From positions 186,001 to 250,000 of the forward strand of contig CBDBVB010000021.1 of the NCBI GenBank assembly GCA_965212545.1: a stretch of DNA of 64,000 nt, written 5' to 3'. This stretch comes from JABDIP01 sp965212545. Lineage in GTDB: Bacteria; Pseudomonadota; Alphaproteobacteria; DSM-16000; Inquilinaceae. Made by a program: the position numbers and the translations under genes. Under the pieces are notes generated by a model, which was not told where the DNA came from, made no database searches, and saw nothing but the letters and a program-made list of their open reading frames with translations. How positions within the stretch are numbered: the stretch's first letter is position 1; every line of letters starts with the position of its first letter. This document shows positions 23,734 to 32,047 of this stretch, piece after piece.

Positions 23734-24630
23734 ATGCGGCCTGACGATCCGACTCTCACTGGCGGCGGCCGGTTCGCGATGGTTCCGGCCGAGCTGCTGG
23801 TCGATCGGCGGATCTCCCGCTCGGCCCGCTGGCTGTTCTCGATGCTCTGCGGTCACGCCAACAAGGCGAGCCTGTGTCGGATCCGCCTCCGGAGCGTCGC
23901 GGATGCCGAACAGGTGACCGTGCGCGCGGTTCAGTACTGGCTGAAGGAGCTGGAAGCGGCCGGGCGCGTGGCGCGGCATGCGGTCGAGGGCAAGACGCAT
24001 GTCTATCGCGTGATCCGGGACCCGGCCGCGGTGCCGGCGGCCCGGGTCGACAACAAGGCGGCGATCGATGAGCGCCGTGCCGCGTTCACGCCGCCGCCGC
24101 GTCCGGCGGTCGAGCCTGTGGAAAACCCTGTCGATACCGTCGCGGCGGCCGCAGAAACCCGTGAGGCGGGGGGTGAACCACCGTTCACCCCACCGGTGAA
24201 CCACAGTTCACCCCAGGCCACGACGGCGGTGAAGCGGAGTTCACCCCCCTCTGAACAGGAATCAACAGTTGGGGTTCAACAGTTGTCGGGCCCAGATCCG
24301 GGGACGTCACGACGGGCGTCGGGGGATGCGAGGGCTCGGCAGAGCCGCGCTAGCCGCCAGGAGCGGCCCGTCAAAGCCGTCGATCGGCACCAACCGGCCA
24401 TGCTGATGCCGATCAAGGGAGGCAAGTCGGCCGAAGACAGCGCATCCGGAGAGGGCGGACCGATCGCCGATCCGGGGCTCGAGCTCATTCTCCGTCTCAT
24501 CCTCTCAGCCGTTGAGAGACTCCTGGCCCTCAACCGGGACGGGCGGCTCAGCGAGGCCGAGATCCATCGCGTCATTGGGGAGATCACACATAGGCCGCCG
24601 CGATCGGCGGCCGGCGAGGAGGGGTCATGA
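23734..24630 (+). CDS. phage replication initiator with N-terminal helix-turn-helix (O-like)
   Basis: The 298-residue protein opens MRPDDPTLTGGGRFAMVPAE and has an HTH_36-type winged helix (VDRRISRSARWLFSMLCGHANKAS...ADAEQVTVRAVQYWLKELEAAGRV). A long Pro/Ser/Thr-rich linker and a helical C-terminus (LELILRLILSAVERLLALNRDGRLSEAEIHRVIGEI) follow. This layout resembles lambda O: an origin-binding N-domain, a linker and a C-domain that recruits other replication proteins. Three palindromic iterons lie in the linker DNA. I use the internal ATG with a GGAG site, because the upstream open frame is a read-through of the TSCPD-like gene. Confidence 0.65.
   Translation: MRPDDPTLTGGGRFAMVPAELLVDRRISRSARWLFSMLCGHANKASLCRIRLRSVADAEQVTVRAVQYWLKELEAAGRVARHAVEGKTHVYRVIRDPAAVPAARVDNKAAIDERRAAFTPPPRPAVEPVENPVDTVAAAAETREAGGEPPFTPPVNHSSPQATTAVKRSSPPSEQESTVGVQQLSGPDPGTSRRASGDARARQSRASRQERPVKAVDRHQPAMLMPIKGGKSAEDSASGEGGPIADPGLELILRLILSAVERLLALNRDGRLSEAEIHRVIGEITHRPPRSAAGEEGS
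24172..24245. repeat. three iterons GGTGAA-N6-TTCACC, candidate phage replication origin
   Basis: Three copies with perfect inverted arms lie at 24172-24189, 24195-24212 and 24228-24245, inside the linker part of the initiator gene. The N6 cores are CCACCG, CCACAG and GCGGAG. Lambda and relatives carry iterons at the same place in gene O. Confidence 0.7.
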
Positions 24631-25247
24631 CGGCCAAGAAGCTGATTGATGTCGAGCGGCTCATGGAGTGGACCTATCGGCTGCAGAAGGCGCATTTGGT
24701 GGTCGATCATGGCGTCGGGCTGCATGCCATCGAGGCGCGGGCGGCGGGCATTCAGAGGTCCGAGAATTCGACCCTGGCCGCCGTCGAACGCTACGGATTG
24801 CTCGGCTGCTTTGTGGATGGGGGCGGCTATGCGGCCGGCGCGATCCACGCCGACGCCGAGGCCGTGCATGACTTCGTGCGACGGATGGCGGACCGGTCGC
24901 GCTGGCTTCTGCTCAAGCATGGCAAGCAAGCAAGCAGACCGGAGTGGGGTGAGCACTTGGCACCGACGGTGCGGCCGATCTGGAAGGACCGCCCGGTGTA
25001 CGACGCCGACGGCCATCCGGCGGCAAGAAAGTTCGAGATCGTGTATCGCAGCAATCGCCCCGTCTGGTGCCCGGTCAGGTTCATCGATCACACCGCGTTT
25101 GCGACCAGGCTGCGAGAAGACTACGCCGCATGGCATGCCGGGCTGACGGCGTTGGCGACTCACTGCAGCTATCATCCGCTGACATCGCATCTGGTGACCG
25201 GGCCATCAGCCCCTGCAGCGCCATGGGAAGCGGGTCAGCAGGCATAG
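24627..25247 (+). CDS. last early phage protein, unknown
   Basis: The 206-residue product (MTAKKLIDVERLMEWTYRLQKAHLVVDHGVGL...) has a helical N-terminus, a region rich in aromatic residues (PTVRPIWKDRPVYDADGHPAARKFEIVYRSNRPVWCPV), and an Ala/Pro-rich end. It overlaps the initiator stop by 4 bases. Its position before the late promoter would suit a late-gene regulator, but I see no diagnostic motif. Confidence 0.5.
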   Translation: MTAKKLIDVERLMEWTYRLQKAHLVVDHGVGLHAIEARAAGIQRSENSTLAAVERYGLLGCFVDGGGYAAGAIHADAEAVHDFVRRMADRSRWLLLKHGKQASRPEWGEHLAPTVRPIWKDRPVYDADGHPAARKFEIVYRSNRPVWCPVRFIDHTAFATRLREDYAAWHAGLTALATHCSYHPLTSHLVTGPSAPAAPWEAGQQA

Positions 25248-25309
25248 GGAAACGCATTAAGATCAGCGGGTTAGACCCCAACTTGCCGCCCTTATTCCGC
25301 ATCACTCGC

Positions 25310-25339
25310 TTGACACTGCGAAAACCCGGTTGACATAGT
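25310..25339 (+). promoter_or_regulatory. candidate late promoter
   Basis: TTGACA (25310) and CATAGT (25334) are 18 bases apart, facing the terminase genes across a 324-base gene-free stretch. A second TTGACA begins 20 bases after the first. The rest of the gap holds no other recognisable gene. Confidence 0.45.
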
Positions 25340-25525
25340 CCCCGCAGCCTGTGGTGCGCCTAATGACCGAGCGCTCCGAGGGCCTCCCTGAACAAACTCG
25401 ACGGCGCCCAACCGGATCCAGTCCAGCGGGGCGCTGTCCTTTTGTCGAGCGGGTCCTTCCCACAGCCGCGGCCAATACGGCGAGAAAAGTCGTGAAAATC
25501 GACTAGTTGCAGGCCGGAAAAACGA

Positions 25526-25564
25526 TGCACCGAACGGTGCGCCGCTGCACCAAAACCATGCACC
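25526..25564. other. TGCACC cluster upstream of terS, candidate cos/pac recognition site
   Basis: Four copies of TGCACC or its complement occur in 39 bases, including the 14-bp palindrome GCACCGAACGGTGC (25527). They sit 8-46 bases before the small terminase start, where lambda-type phages carry the terminase-binding part of cos. The role is inference from position. Confidence 0.4.
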
Positions 25565-25571
25565 GATCAGG

Positions 25572-26162
25572 ATGACAACGCACCAATCACCGCTTCTCGG
25601 GATCAACGATGCTGCGCGGGCACTGGAGCTCAGCCACTCGACGGTGAGCCGCTACGTCAAGCGCTATCCCGAGCTCGACCATGGGAACGGCGGCCGGCCG
25701 TTGGTGGACGTTGCCGAACTGCGGCAACACCGGATCGACAATCTCAATGTTGGCCAGGTCGAAGAGGCGGTCCGGCCGGCCGCGCCGGCACTTCGGCAGA
25801 CTGTGGCCGGCACGCCGGCGCCGGCAGAGCCGAATGGCTCCGGACCGGCGGCGATCTACAACAGCGAGCGGGCACGGCGCGAGGCCGCGAACGCCACGAA
25901 GGCCGAGCTTGAGCTTGCCGAGAAGCTCGGACAGGTCACCTCAATCCAGGAGGTCGAGACCGCCGTATTCGAAGCCGGCCAGCTTCTCCGTGACTCGCTG
26001 GAGACCCGGAACATGCAGCTCGCCGAGCGACTCGCGCGGATGGACGACCCGCTGGCGATTCAGGCGCTGCTGGATGAACAAGATCTGACGCTGCTGAAGG
26101 ACTTTGCCTCGGGCTTGGCGGGGGCCTCCGGCATCGGAGAGGACGATGCAGCCGCTGCATGA
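25572..26162 (+). CDS. small terminase subunit, Nu1-like
   Basis: The 196-residue protein has an N-terminal winged-helix DNA-binding region (INDAARALELSHSTVSRYVKRYPELDHGNGGRPLVDVAEL), as in lambda Nu1, then a helical middle (NSERARREAANATKAELELAEKLGQV). The subunit recognises phage DNA ends and hands them to the large subunit. Its end overlaps terL by 17 bases. Confidence 0.85.
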   Translation: MTTHQSPLLGINDAARALELSHSTVSRYVKRYPELDHGNGGRPLVDVAELRQHRIDNLNVGQVEEAVRPAAPALRQTVAGTPAPAEPNGSGPAAIYNSERARREAANATKAELELAEKLGQVTSIQEVETAVFEAGQLLRDSLETRNMQLAERLARMDDPLAIQALLDEQDLTLLKDFASGLAGASGIGEDDAAAA

Positions 26163-28212
26163 GCGCCTGCCCGGCATCAGGTCGGGACGCGCGATCGTGT
26201 TCGCTGCCCTAGTCGCTGGCGTCACCCCACCGGAGAGGATGACGGTCGCGGAATGGGCCGAGAAGCATCGCAAGGTCGCCGCGGAGAGCGGGTCGCCATA
26301 CCCAGGTGCCTGGGACAACAAGCTGGTGCCCTACGGGGTCGAGATCCAGGAGTGCATGTCCCTCACAGACCCCTGCCGCGAGGTGGTCTTCGTCAAGTCC
26401 GCCCAGGTCGCCGGCACCGAGTTCGGCGTCAACTTGTTCGGCTATGTCGTCGACCAGCAGCCGAGCCCGATCGTCATCGTCCTGCCGACCATTGAGGAGG
26501 GCAACAAGTACGAACGGCTGAAGCTCCAGCCGACCATCGAAGCGACCCCGGCCTTGCGCCACAAGATCAAGACGGACCGCAGTCGAAGCCGCGAAGGCTC
26601 GACCATGACCTTCAAACGGTTCCGCGGCGGCTTCGCCCAGGTCACCGGCGCCAACTCCTCGACCGGGCTGCAGATGATCTCCGGTCGGATCCTGATCGCC
26701 GAGGAGATCTCGGAGTGGCCGGACGATGTCGGCAATCGCGGCGATCCGCTTGTCCAGGCCGAGACGCGCCTCACCGCCTGGTCGCTGCGCAAGCCGAAGA
26801 GGTACTACGGCTCGACACCGAAGATCGCGCCGATGTGCCGTATCACCAAGAAGTTCAAGGCCTCCGATCAGCGGCGCTACTACGTGGCCTGCCCGCATTG
26901 CGGTCACCATCAGGTTCTTCGCTGGCAGAACATGAAGTGGCGCAACGACACTGCGCCGATCGGCGCATTCATGGTGTGTGCCGCCCATGGCTGCGTCATC
27001 GAGCACTACGAGAAGCCCGCGATGGTGGCAGCAGGCGTCTGGATCAAGACCTATCCCGACGATGGCGCCGAGCCGGGCCCGGTGATCGCACCGGATGATC
27101 TGCAGCGCTATCGCGACCGGGCGTCCAATGGCCGAGAGCCGGGCTTCCACATCTGGCAGGCCTATTCGCCCTTCGTCAGTTGGGACGACACCGTCGCCGC
27201 GTGGATCGAGGCCAAAGGAAACCCGCTGAAAGAGAAGACCTTCACGCAGCAGCGACTCGGCGAGGCCTGGGAGGAGCGAGGCGAGACTCCGGATCACGAG
27301 AAGCTGTTCCTTCGCCGCGAGACCTACCCTCTCCAAACGGTGCCACCCGGGGCGCTCGTGCTCACCGGCATGGCCGACGTCCAGGGCTATGGGATCGTTT
27401 GGTCGGTCTATGGCTGGGGCATCGGCATGACCGGCTGGCTCGTAGATACTGGCATCGTTCACGGCGACCCGGCCTTGGCGGAAACCTGGCTCGCCATGGA
27501 TGCGGTCGTAAGCCGGCGCTATGAAACCTGGAACGGCAGTCGCCGTGAGATCGAGAGGTTTGGCGTCGACGCCGGCTACCAGTCGAACATGGTGTACCTG
27601 TTCAGCCGGAAACGGGCCCATGTATATGCGCTCGATGGCCGTGGCGGTCACCTCCATCCGACGATGGGCGTGCCCAAGAAGGTGGATGTCAGCCTGCGCG
27701 GTAAGACGGTGAAGGGCGGCGTTCTCCTTTGGCCGACCGGCACTTGGCCGCTCAAGTCGCTGTCTTACGCCATGCTCGAAAAGACCATCAAGGGTCCGGA
27801 CGAATATGGCAACTGGCCGCTCGGCTGCATCCACTACCCGGATGCCTGCGACGAAGATTTCTTCAAAGAGCTGACGGCGGAGTTCCTGGAGAAGGCCGAG
27901 AACAAGAAGACGGGCCAGGAAGAGCTGGTCTGGAAGAAGATTGGCGGCCAGGCCAACGAACAGCTCGACATCCTTGTCGGCAACCTGGCGCTGTCCGCTC
28001 ATCTCGGTCTGCACGACTACGACAGCGACAAATGGCAGAGGCTTGCGGCCGACCGCGATGCGGAGCCCCAACAGGCCCAGCTCGATCTGGCGCGCCTTTG
28101 GTCGCCGGATCCAGAGGTCGAGGCGGACAAGGCGGCGGTCGCGGCGGAACGCAAGAAGCGCCGCCGGGAGAAAGCTGCTCGGCTCGGCCGGATGAACCGC
28201 TCCACTCACTGA
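26146..28212 (+). CDS. large terminase subunit, lambda GpA family
   Basis: This 688-residue packaging motor has an ATPase domain with the Walker-like VKSAQVAGTEF (about 84-94), the Walker B region ILIAEEISEWP and a zinc-like CPHCGHH. The C-terminal nuclease domain has VLTGMADVQGYG and RFGVDAGYQ supplying metal-binding Asp residues. It cuts concatemeric DNA and drives it into the prohead. The family is the GpA type that works with Nu1-like small subunits and cohesive ends. The ATG overlapping terS is used. Confidence 0.95.
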   Translation: MQPLHERLPGIRSGRAIVFAALVAGVTPPERMTVAEWAEKHRKVAAESGSPYPGAWDNKLVPYGVEIQECMSLTDPCREVVFVKSAQVAGTEFGVNLFGYVVDQQPSPIVIVLPTIEEGNKYERLKLQPTIEATPALRHKIKTDRSRSREGSTMTFKRFRGGFAQVTGANSSTGLQMISGRILIAEEISEWPDDVGNRGDPLVQAETRLTAWSLRKPKRYYGSTPKIAPMCRITKKFKASDQRRYYVACPHCGHHQVLRWQNMKWRNDTAPIGAFMVCAAHGCVIEHYEKPAMVAAGVWIKTYPDDGAEPGPVIAPDDLQRYRDRASNGREPGFHIWQAYSPFVSWDDTVAAWIEAKGNPLKEKTFTQQRLGEAWEERGETPDHEKLFLRRETYPLQTVPPGALVLTGMADVQGYGIVWSVYGWGIGMTGWLVDTGIVHGDPALAETWLAMDAVVSRRYETWNGSRREIERFGVDAGYQSNMVYLFSRKRAHVYALDGRGGHLHPTMGVPKKVDVSLRGKTVKGGVLLWPTGTWPLKSLSYAMLEKTIKGPDEYGNWPLGCIHYPDACDEDFFKELTAEFLEKAENKKTGQEELVWKKIGGQANEQLDILVGNLALSAHLGLHDYDSDKWQRLAADRDAEPQQAQLDLARLWSPDPEVEADKAAVAAERKKRRREKAARLGRMNRSTH

Positions 28213-28219
28213 GGCGTCC

Positions 28220-28447
28220 ATGGCAACGACTGCAGAATTGACGGCGCGCCTAGCGGCCGCCGAGACGGCCTTGCACGATCTGACGACCGGCAACAAGCCG
28301 GTGAAGGTCGATGTCGGTGATGGGAAGACTGTCACCTACACCGCGACCGACCAAAGCGCATTGCGCGCCTACATCGCCGAGCTGCAATCGCAATTGGATC
28401 CGCCGGGATCCAAGCCGCGCCGCCGGCCGCTCAAGGTGTTTTTCTGA
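28220..28447 (+). CDS. gpW-like head-tail joining protein
   Basis: The 75-residue product starts MATTAELTARLAAAETALHDLTTG and ends SKPRRRPLKVFF. It fits the gpW family in size, composition and place between terL and the portal gene. GpW plugs the portal after packaging and helps attach the tail. Its stop overlaps the portal start. Confidence 0.8.
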   Translation: MATTAELTARLAAAETALHDLTTGNKPVKVDVGDGKTVTYTATDQSALRAYIAELQSQLDPPGSKPRRRPLKVFF

Positions 28448-30030
28448 TGTCCAGACATTCGAAGCGCCCCCCGGCCTTGCTCGATCATGACGGCCGTCCC
28501 CTGAAGCGCGCCGGGACCGCCTTTGCAGCGGCCGATGCTCGCAGCCAGGAGCTCGCGCTCTGGACGCCCACCAACTATTCGGCCGATGGGGCCCTGTTGC
28601 CCAACCGGGATCGCATCGCCGCCCGGGTCCACGACATGGCCCGGAACGACGGATGGCTATCCTCCGGGCTGCAGAAGAATCTCGACAGCGTCATCGGAGC
28701 CCGGTTTGCGCTCTCCGCGCGGCCGGATTGGCGCTTCCTCGGTCTCACGGCGGACTGGGCGTCGGAATGGTCGCGGCAGGTCGAAGCCCATTACCGGACC
28801 TATGCGGAAGACCCTGATTACTTCTGCGACGCCGCCCGTGGTCGCTCGCTCGTCAGCCTCTATGGGCTGATGTATCGACACCGCATTACCGACGGCGAGG
28901 GGCTTGGTTTGCTCCGTTGGCTGCCGCGCAGGGGCGCGCTGTATTCGACTGCGCTGCAGGTCATCGATCCGGACAGGCTCTCAAATCCGCATGGCCGCGG
29001 CGACGACCTCCGTCTCCGGGGCGGCGTCGAGCTCGGGGAGCTGGGCGAACCGCTCGCCTATCACATTCGATCCGCCCATCCCGGCGACGTGTTCGGCGTG
29101 CAATCCGGGATCCGCTCGATCGATTGGGAACGCGTGTCCAGGGAGACGCCCTTTGGACGCCGCATGGTGATCCACGACTTCGAGGCCGATCGCGCCAGTC
29201 AGACCCGCGGCCGCTCGCCCGTGGCGCCGATCGTCAAGAAGCTGCGGATGCTCGGCAATTACGACGCGGCAGAGCTGCAGGCCGCGGTCGTCAATGCGAT
29301 CTTCGCCGCGTTCATCGAAAGCCCGATGGATCATGAGAATGTCGGGAACGCGCTCGGTGACGAGAGCTCCTACATGGAGGAGCGCGAGGCCTTCCATGAC
29401 GGGGCTGCACTCGAACTGAACGGCATTCGCATCCCGCGACTCTATGTCGGCGAGCGGATGAACATGACGACGCCGACCCGGCCGGCGGTCGCATTCGCGA
29501 GCTTCGAACAGGCGGCCTTGCGCAACGTCGCGGCGGCCTTGGGGATCTCCTACGAGCAGCTCGCCATGGATTGGTCGCAGACCAACTACTCCTCGGCCCG
29601 GGCGGCGCTCAATGAGGTCTGGAAATTCCTGACGGCGAGGCGAACGACGTTCGCGGAGCAAACGGCGCGACAGGTCTATGCCGCCTGGCTCGAAGAGGCG
29701 ATCGACATTGGCGATATCGATCTGCCGCCGGAGGCCCCCGATTTTCGTGAAGCGAAAGCGGCCTATACCCGCTGCAAGTTCATCGGGCCGGGCCGCGGCT
29801 GGGTCGACCCGGTCAAGGAAGCGCAGGGCGCCCAGGCCCGGATGGAGATCGGTGTGTCCACGCTGCAGGACGAGGCCGCCGAGCAGGGCCATGACTGGGA
29901 GGAGGTCCTCGAGCAGCGCAAGAAGGAGATCGACAAGATGGAAGAACTGGGCATTCCCAAACCGTCCTGGGCGGCGATGCAGGGCAGCACGCCGACCGAG
30001 CGGCCGCAGGAGAACGAGACCAATGCTTGA
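28447..30030 (+). CDS. portal protein, lambda GpB family
   Basis: The 527-residue protein forms the dodecameric DNA channel at one capsid vertex. Features of the lambda-type family are RVHDMARNDGWLSSGLQKNLDSVIGARF near the N-terminus, QVIDPDRLSNP in the middle, and LGISYEQLAMDWSQTNYSSARAAL towards the C-terminus. One exact 15-bp palindrome (29640) lies in it. The end overlaps the protease gene by 8 bases. Confidence 0.95.
   Translation: MSRHSKRPPALLDHDGRPLKRAGTAFAAADARSQELALWTPTNYSADGALLPNRDRIAARVHDMARNDGWLSSGLQKNLDSVIGARFALSARPDWRFLGLTADWASEWSRQVEAHYRTYAEDPDYFCDAARGRSLVSLYGLMYRHRITDGEGLGLLRWLPRRGALYSTALQVIDPDRLSNPHGRGDDLRLRGGVELGELGEPLAYHIRSAHPGDVFGVQSGIRSIDWERVSRETPFGRRMVIHDFEADRASQTRGRSPVAPIVKKLRMLGNYDAAELQAAVVNAIFAAFIESPMDHENVGNALGDESSYMEEREAFHDGAALELNGIRIPRLYVGERMNMTTPTRPAVAFASFEQAALRNVAAALGISYEQLAMDWSQTNYSSARAALNEVWKFLTARRTTFAEQTARQVYAAWLEEAIDIGDIDLPPEAPDFREAKAAYTRCKFIGPGRGWVDPVKEAQGAQARMEIGVSTLQDEAAEQGHDWEEVLEQRKKEIDKMEELGIPKPSWAAMQGSTPTERPQENETNA
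29640..29654. repeat. palindrome GCGAACGNCGTTCGC, site 3
   Basis: An exact match with centre A, inside the portal gene. Confidence 0.7.
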
Positions 30031-30904
30031 CCGATCTTTGTTGGCGTTCGTCGGCGCCGCGCCGATCCCTCTGGTGCTCGACCCGAAGAAGTGCAAACTC
30101 TCCCCGGTCGGGGTCGCGGCGGCGCTTCACGACCCCGCTGAACGTCAGGCCCGCAGTGGTGCCCGGGCAAAGGCGTTGGGGCTTGTCGCCGACGAACCGC
30201 ACAGGCTGTTTGAGTTCCGCGCCGGCGTCGCCCGGATCAAGATCCGCGGCGTGTTGCTCAACGATGACTGGATCGATCCGTGGTGGGGCGAGTCGGGCTA
30301 CAAGGGCCTGTCGGCTCAGTTCGCCGCGGCGCTCGCGGATCCGGACGTCGAGGCGATCCTGCTCGACATCAACTCGGCGGGGGGCGTCGTAAACGGGCTC
30401 TTCGACCTGGTCGACGAAATCCATGCCGGTCGCGCCGTTGGCAAGCCGATCTGGGCCGTCGCGACTGACACGGCGCTCTCCGCAGCCTATGCCATCGCCA
30501 GCGCAGCCGATGCCGTGTTCCTTCCCCGCCTCGGCGCGGTCGGATCGATCGGCGTGTGGACCCTGCACACCGATCTGTCCAAGTGGCTGGAGGACGTCGG
30601 TATCAAGATCACGCTGATTTCGTCCGGTGCCCGCAAGGTCGATGGGCACCCATTCGCGACACTTCCGGACGATGTGAAGGCACGGATCCAGGCCGACGTC
30701 GATCACACCCGACAGGTTTTCGCCGAATCCGTCGCGCGCAACCGCTCCCTCGAGGTCGAGGCGGTCCTTGGGACCGAGGCCGGGATCTTCGATGATCGCG
30801 ACGCCATCGGGGCCGGCCTGGCTGACGCCGTCGCAACGGAGAAAGTCGTCGTCACCACCCTCTTCGAAGAGGTGGGCGCGGGAGCGACATTACCCGCCGC
30901 ATAA
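30023..30904 (+). CDS. S49-family prohead protease (lambda GpC-like)
   Basis: The 293-residue protein has the SppA/ClpP-like fold: VARIKIRGVL, LLDINSAGGVVNGLFDLVDEI, the likely nucleophile region DTALSAAYAIASAADAVFLPRLGAVGSIGV, and SGARKVDGHPF with a candidate catalytic Lys. It would cleave scaffold or portal proteins during head maturation. The portal stop lies within its first codons, indicating coupling. The scaffold part found at the C-terminus of lambda GpC appears as the separate next gene here. Confidence 0.88.
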   Translation: MLDRSLLAFVGAAPIPLVLDPKKCKLSPVGVAAALHDPAERQARSGARAKALGLVADEPHRLFEFRAGVARIKIRGVLLNDDWIDPWWGESGYKGLSAQFAAALADPDVEAILLDINSAGGVVNGLFDLVDEIHAGRAVGKPIWAVATDTALSAAYAIASAADAVFLPRLGAVGSIGVWTLHTDLSKWLEDVGIKITLISSGARKVDGHPFATLPDDVKARIQADVDHTRQVFAESVARNRSLEVEAVLGTEAGIFDDRDAIGAGLADAVATEKVVVTTLFEEVGAGATLPAA

Positions 30905-30929
30905 GCGGCAAATCCCAAAGGAGACATTC

Positions 30930-31571
30930 ATGAAGACGGGACTATCCCGGTTCCTGAAGGGGACCGCGAAGCCGCCTGCCGAATCGAAGGCGGGCACGCC
31001 GACAGACAAGCGAGCGGGCCCGGCCCTGGCCGCCCGGCTCAACGAGCTGATCGACGAACAGGCCAATGACGATCGTGACCGGGATCAGATCATCGACGAC
31101 ATGGCCGAGGCGGCGGGGATCGAGCGGAGCACCGTCTTGCAGATCCTCGGCGGCGAAGTCGACTGCCCGCCGACCGAGCGGCTCGAGGCCTTCGCCGGGG
31201 TGCTGGACGTTTCGGCCGAAGAGCTGTTTGCGGCCGGGGAACAGGACGGCCGTCAGTACGCCGCCGGCGACGAGGACGGCGAGGAACAGGCGAAGGCGGC
31301 CGTCGCCAGGATCGCCGGCATCCTCCGCTCTGAGGAGGCCAAGGGTCGCATCGATCTGGCCATGTCGCTCGCCCTTGACTCGACCATGTCCGAGGAAGAG
31401 GCCCGCAAGGTCCTCGGCAGCACGCCGAAGAGTACGCCTCGCGGTCGCCTGAGTGCCGAAATGGCAGCGGTGCCGCAGCCGGCCGTCAGCCCTTCTGGCG
31501 GCGCGCCGAAGGCGGCCTCGCTCGACGCCGCGGAGATCTACGCAAACCGGCGCAAGGCCGTACAGGGCTGA
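30930..31571 (+). CDS. scaffold-position protein with helix-turn-helix-like segment
   Basis: The 213-residue acidic protein lies where lambda-type phages encode the Nu3 scaffold. Its C-terminal end (SLDAAEIYANRRKAV) resembles scaffold tails. Unexpectedly, residues about 60-105 read like an XRE helix-turn-helix (DMAEAAGIERSTVLQILGGE...RLEAFAGVLDVSAEELFA). A strong ribosome site (AAAGGAG) precedes the ATG. A scaffolding role is inferred from position. Confidence 0.6.
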   Translation: MKTGLSRFLKGTAKPPAESKAGTPTDKRAGPALAARLNELIDEQANDDRDRDQIIDDMAEAAGIERSTVLQILGGEVDCPPTERLEAFAGVLDVSAEELFAAGEQDGRQYAAGDEDGEEQAKAAVARIAGILRSEEAKGRIDLAMSLALDSTMSEEEARKVLGSTPKSTPRGRLSAEMAAVPQPAVSPSGGAPKAASLDAAEIYANRRKAVQG

Positions 31572-31624
31572 TCTGACCGCACACCCCCTGCCGCACGCGG
31601 CATCCACACAAAGGAGAACCCACC

Positions 31625-31990
31625 ATGCCTGAGTTGCTCGAAGGAAAGCACAGGGCCGAATTCATCGTTTCCGAGGCCAATGGCAGTCGGGCGCGGGCAC
31701 TTGAGACGCTCGAGTCCGGCCAGAACCTCGTCGCCGGCGCCGTGCTTGGGCGCATCACCGCGAACAGCAAGCTCAAAGAGTACAACCCGGGGAATCTCGA
31801 CGGCTCCGAGACCGCGATTGCGGTTCTCTACGACAACGTCGATGCGACCGCGGCCGATGTCGAAGTGACCGCCATCGTCCGCGACGCCGAGGTGAACGCG
31901 GCGGAACTGACGTGGTTCGCCGGCGCCACCGGTCCGCAGATCACGACCGGACAGGGCGATCTGGCCGCGGTCGGGATCATCGCCCGCTAA
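31625..31990 (+). CDS. head decoration protein, lambda GpD-like
   Basis: The 121-residue product starts MPELLEGKHRAEFIVSEANG and contains LVAGAVLGRIT and LYDNVDATAADVEVTAIVRDAEVNAAELTW, as in the lambda head-decoration family. Trimers of such proteins stabilise the expanded capsid. An AAAGGAG ribosome site precedes it. It lies directly before the major capsid gene. Confidence 0.92.
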   Translation: MPELLEGKHRAEFIVSEANGSRARALETLESGQNLVAGAVLGRITANSKLKEYNPGNLDGSETAIAVLYDNVDATAADVEVTAIVRDAEVNAAELTWFAGATGPQITTGQGDLAAVGIIAR

Positions 31991-32047
31991 GCCGCCCCGC
32001 GGCCATCATCCGCGCCGGCGATCGGCGCATCACAGAAGGACCCTGAC

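Noticed and set aside
24172..24245. CRISPR array
   Set aside because: The repeats are short palindromes with unequal spacing (23 and 33 bases) inside a coding region, and no cas genes are present anywhere in the window.
26209..28335. 708-codon open frame on the minus strand
   Set aside because: It mirrors the large terminase gene, which has clear ATPase and nuclease motifs. The antisense product has no recognisable features.
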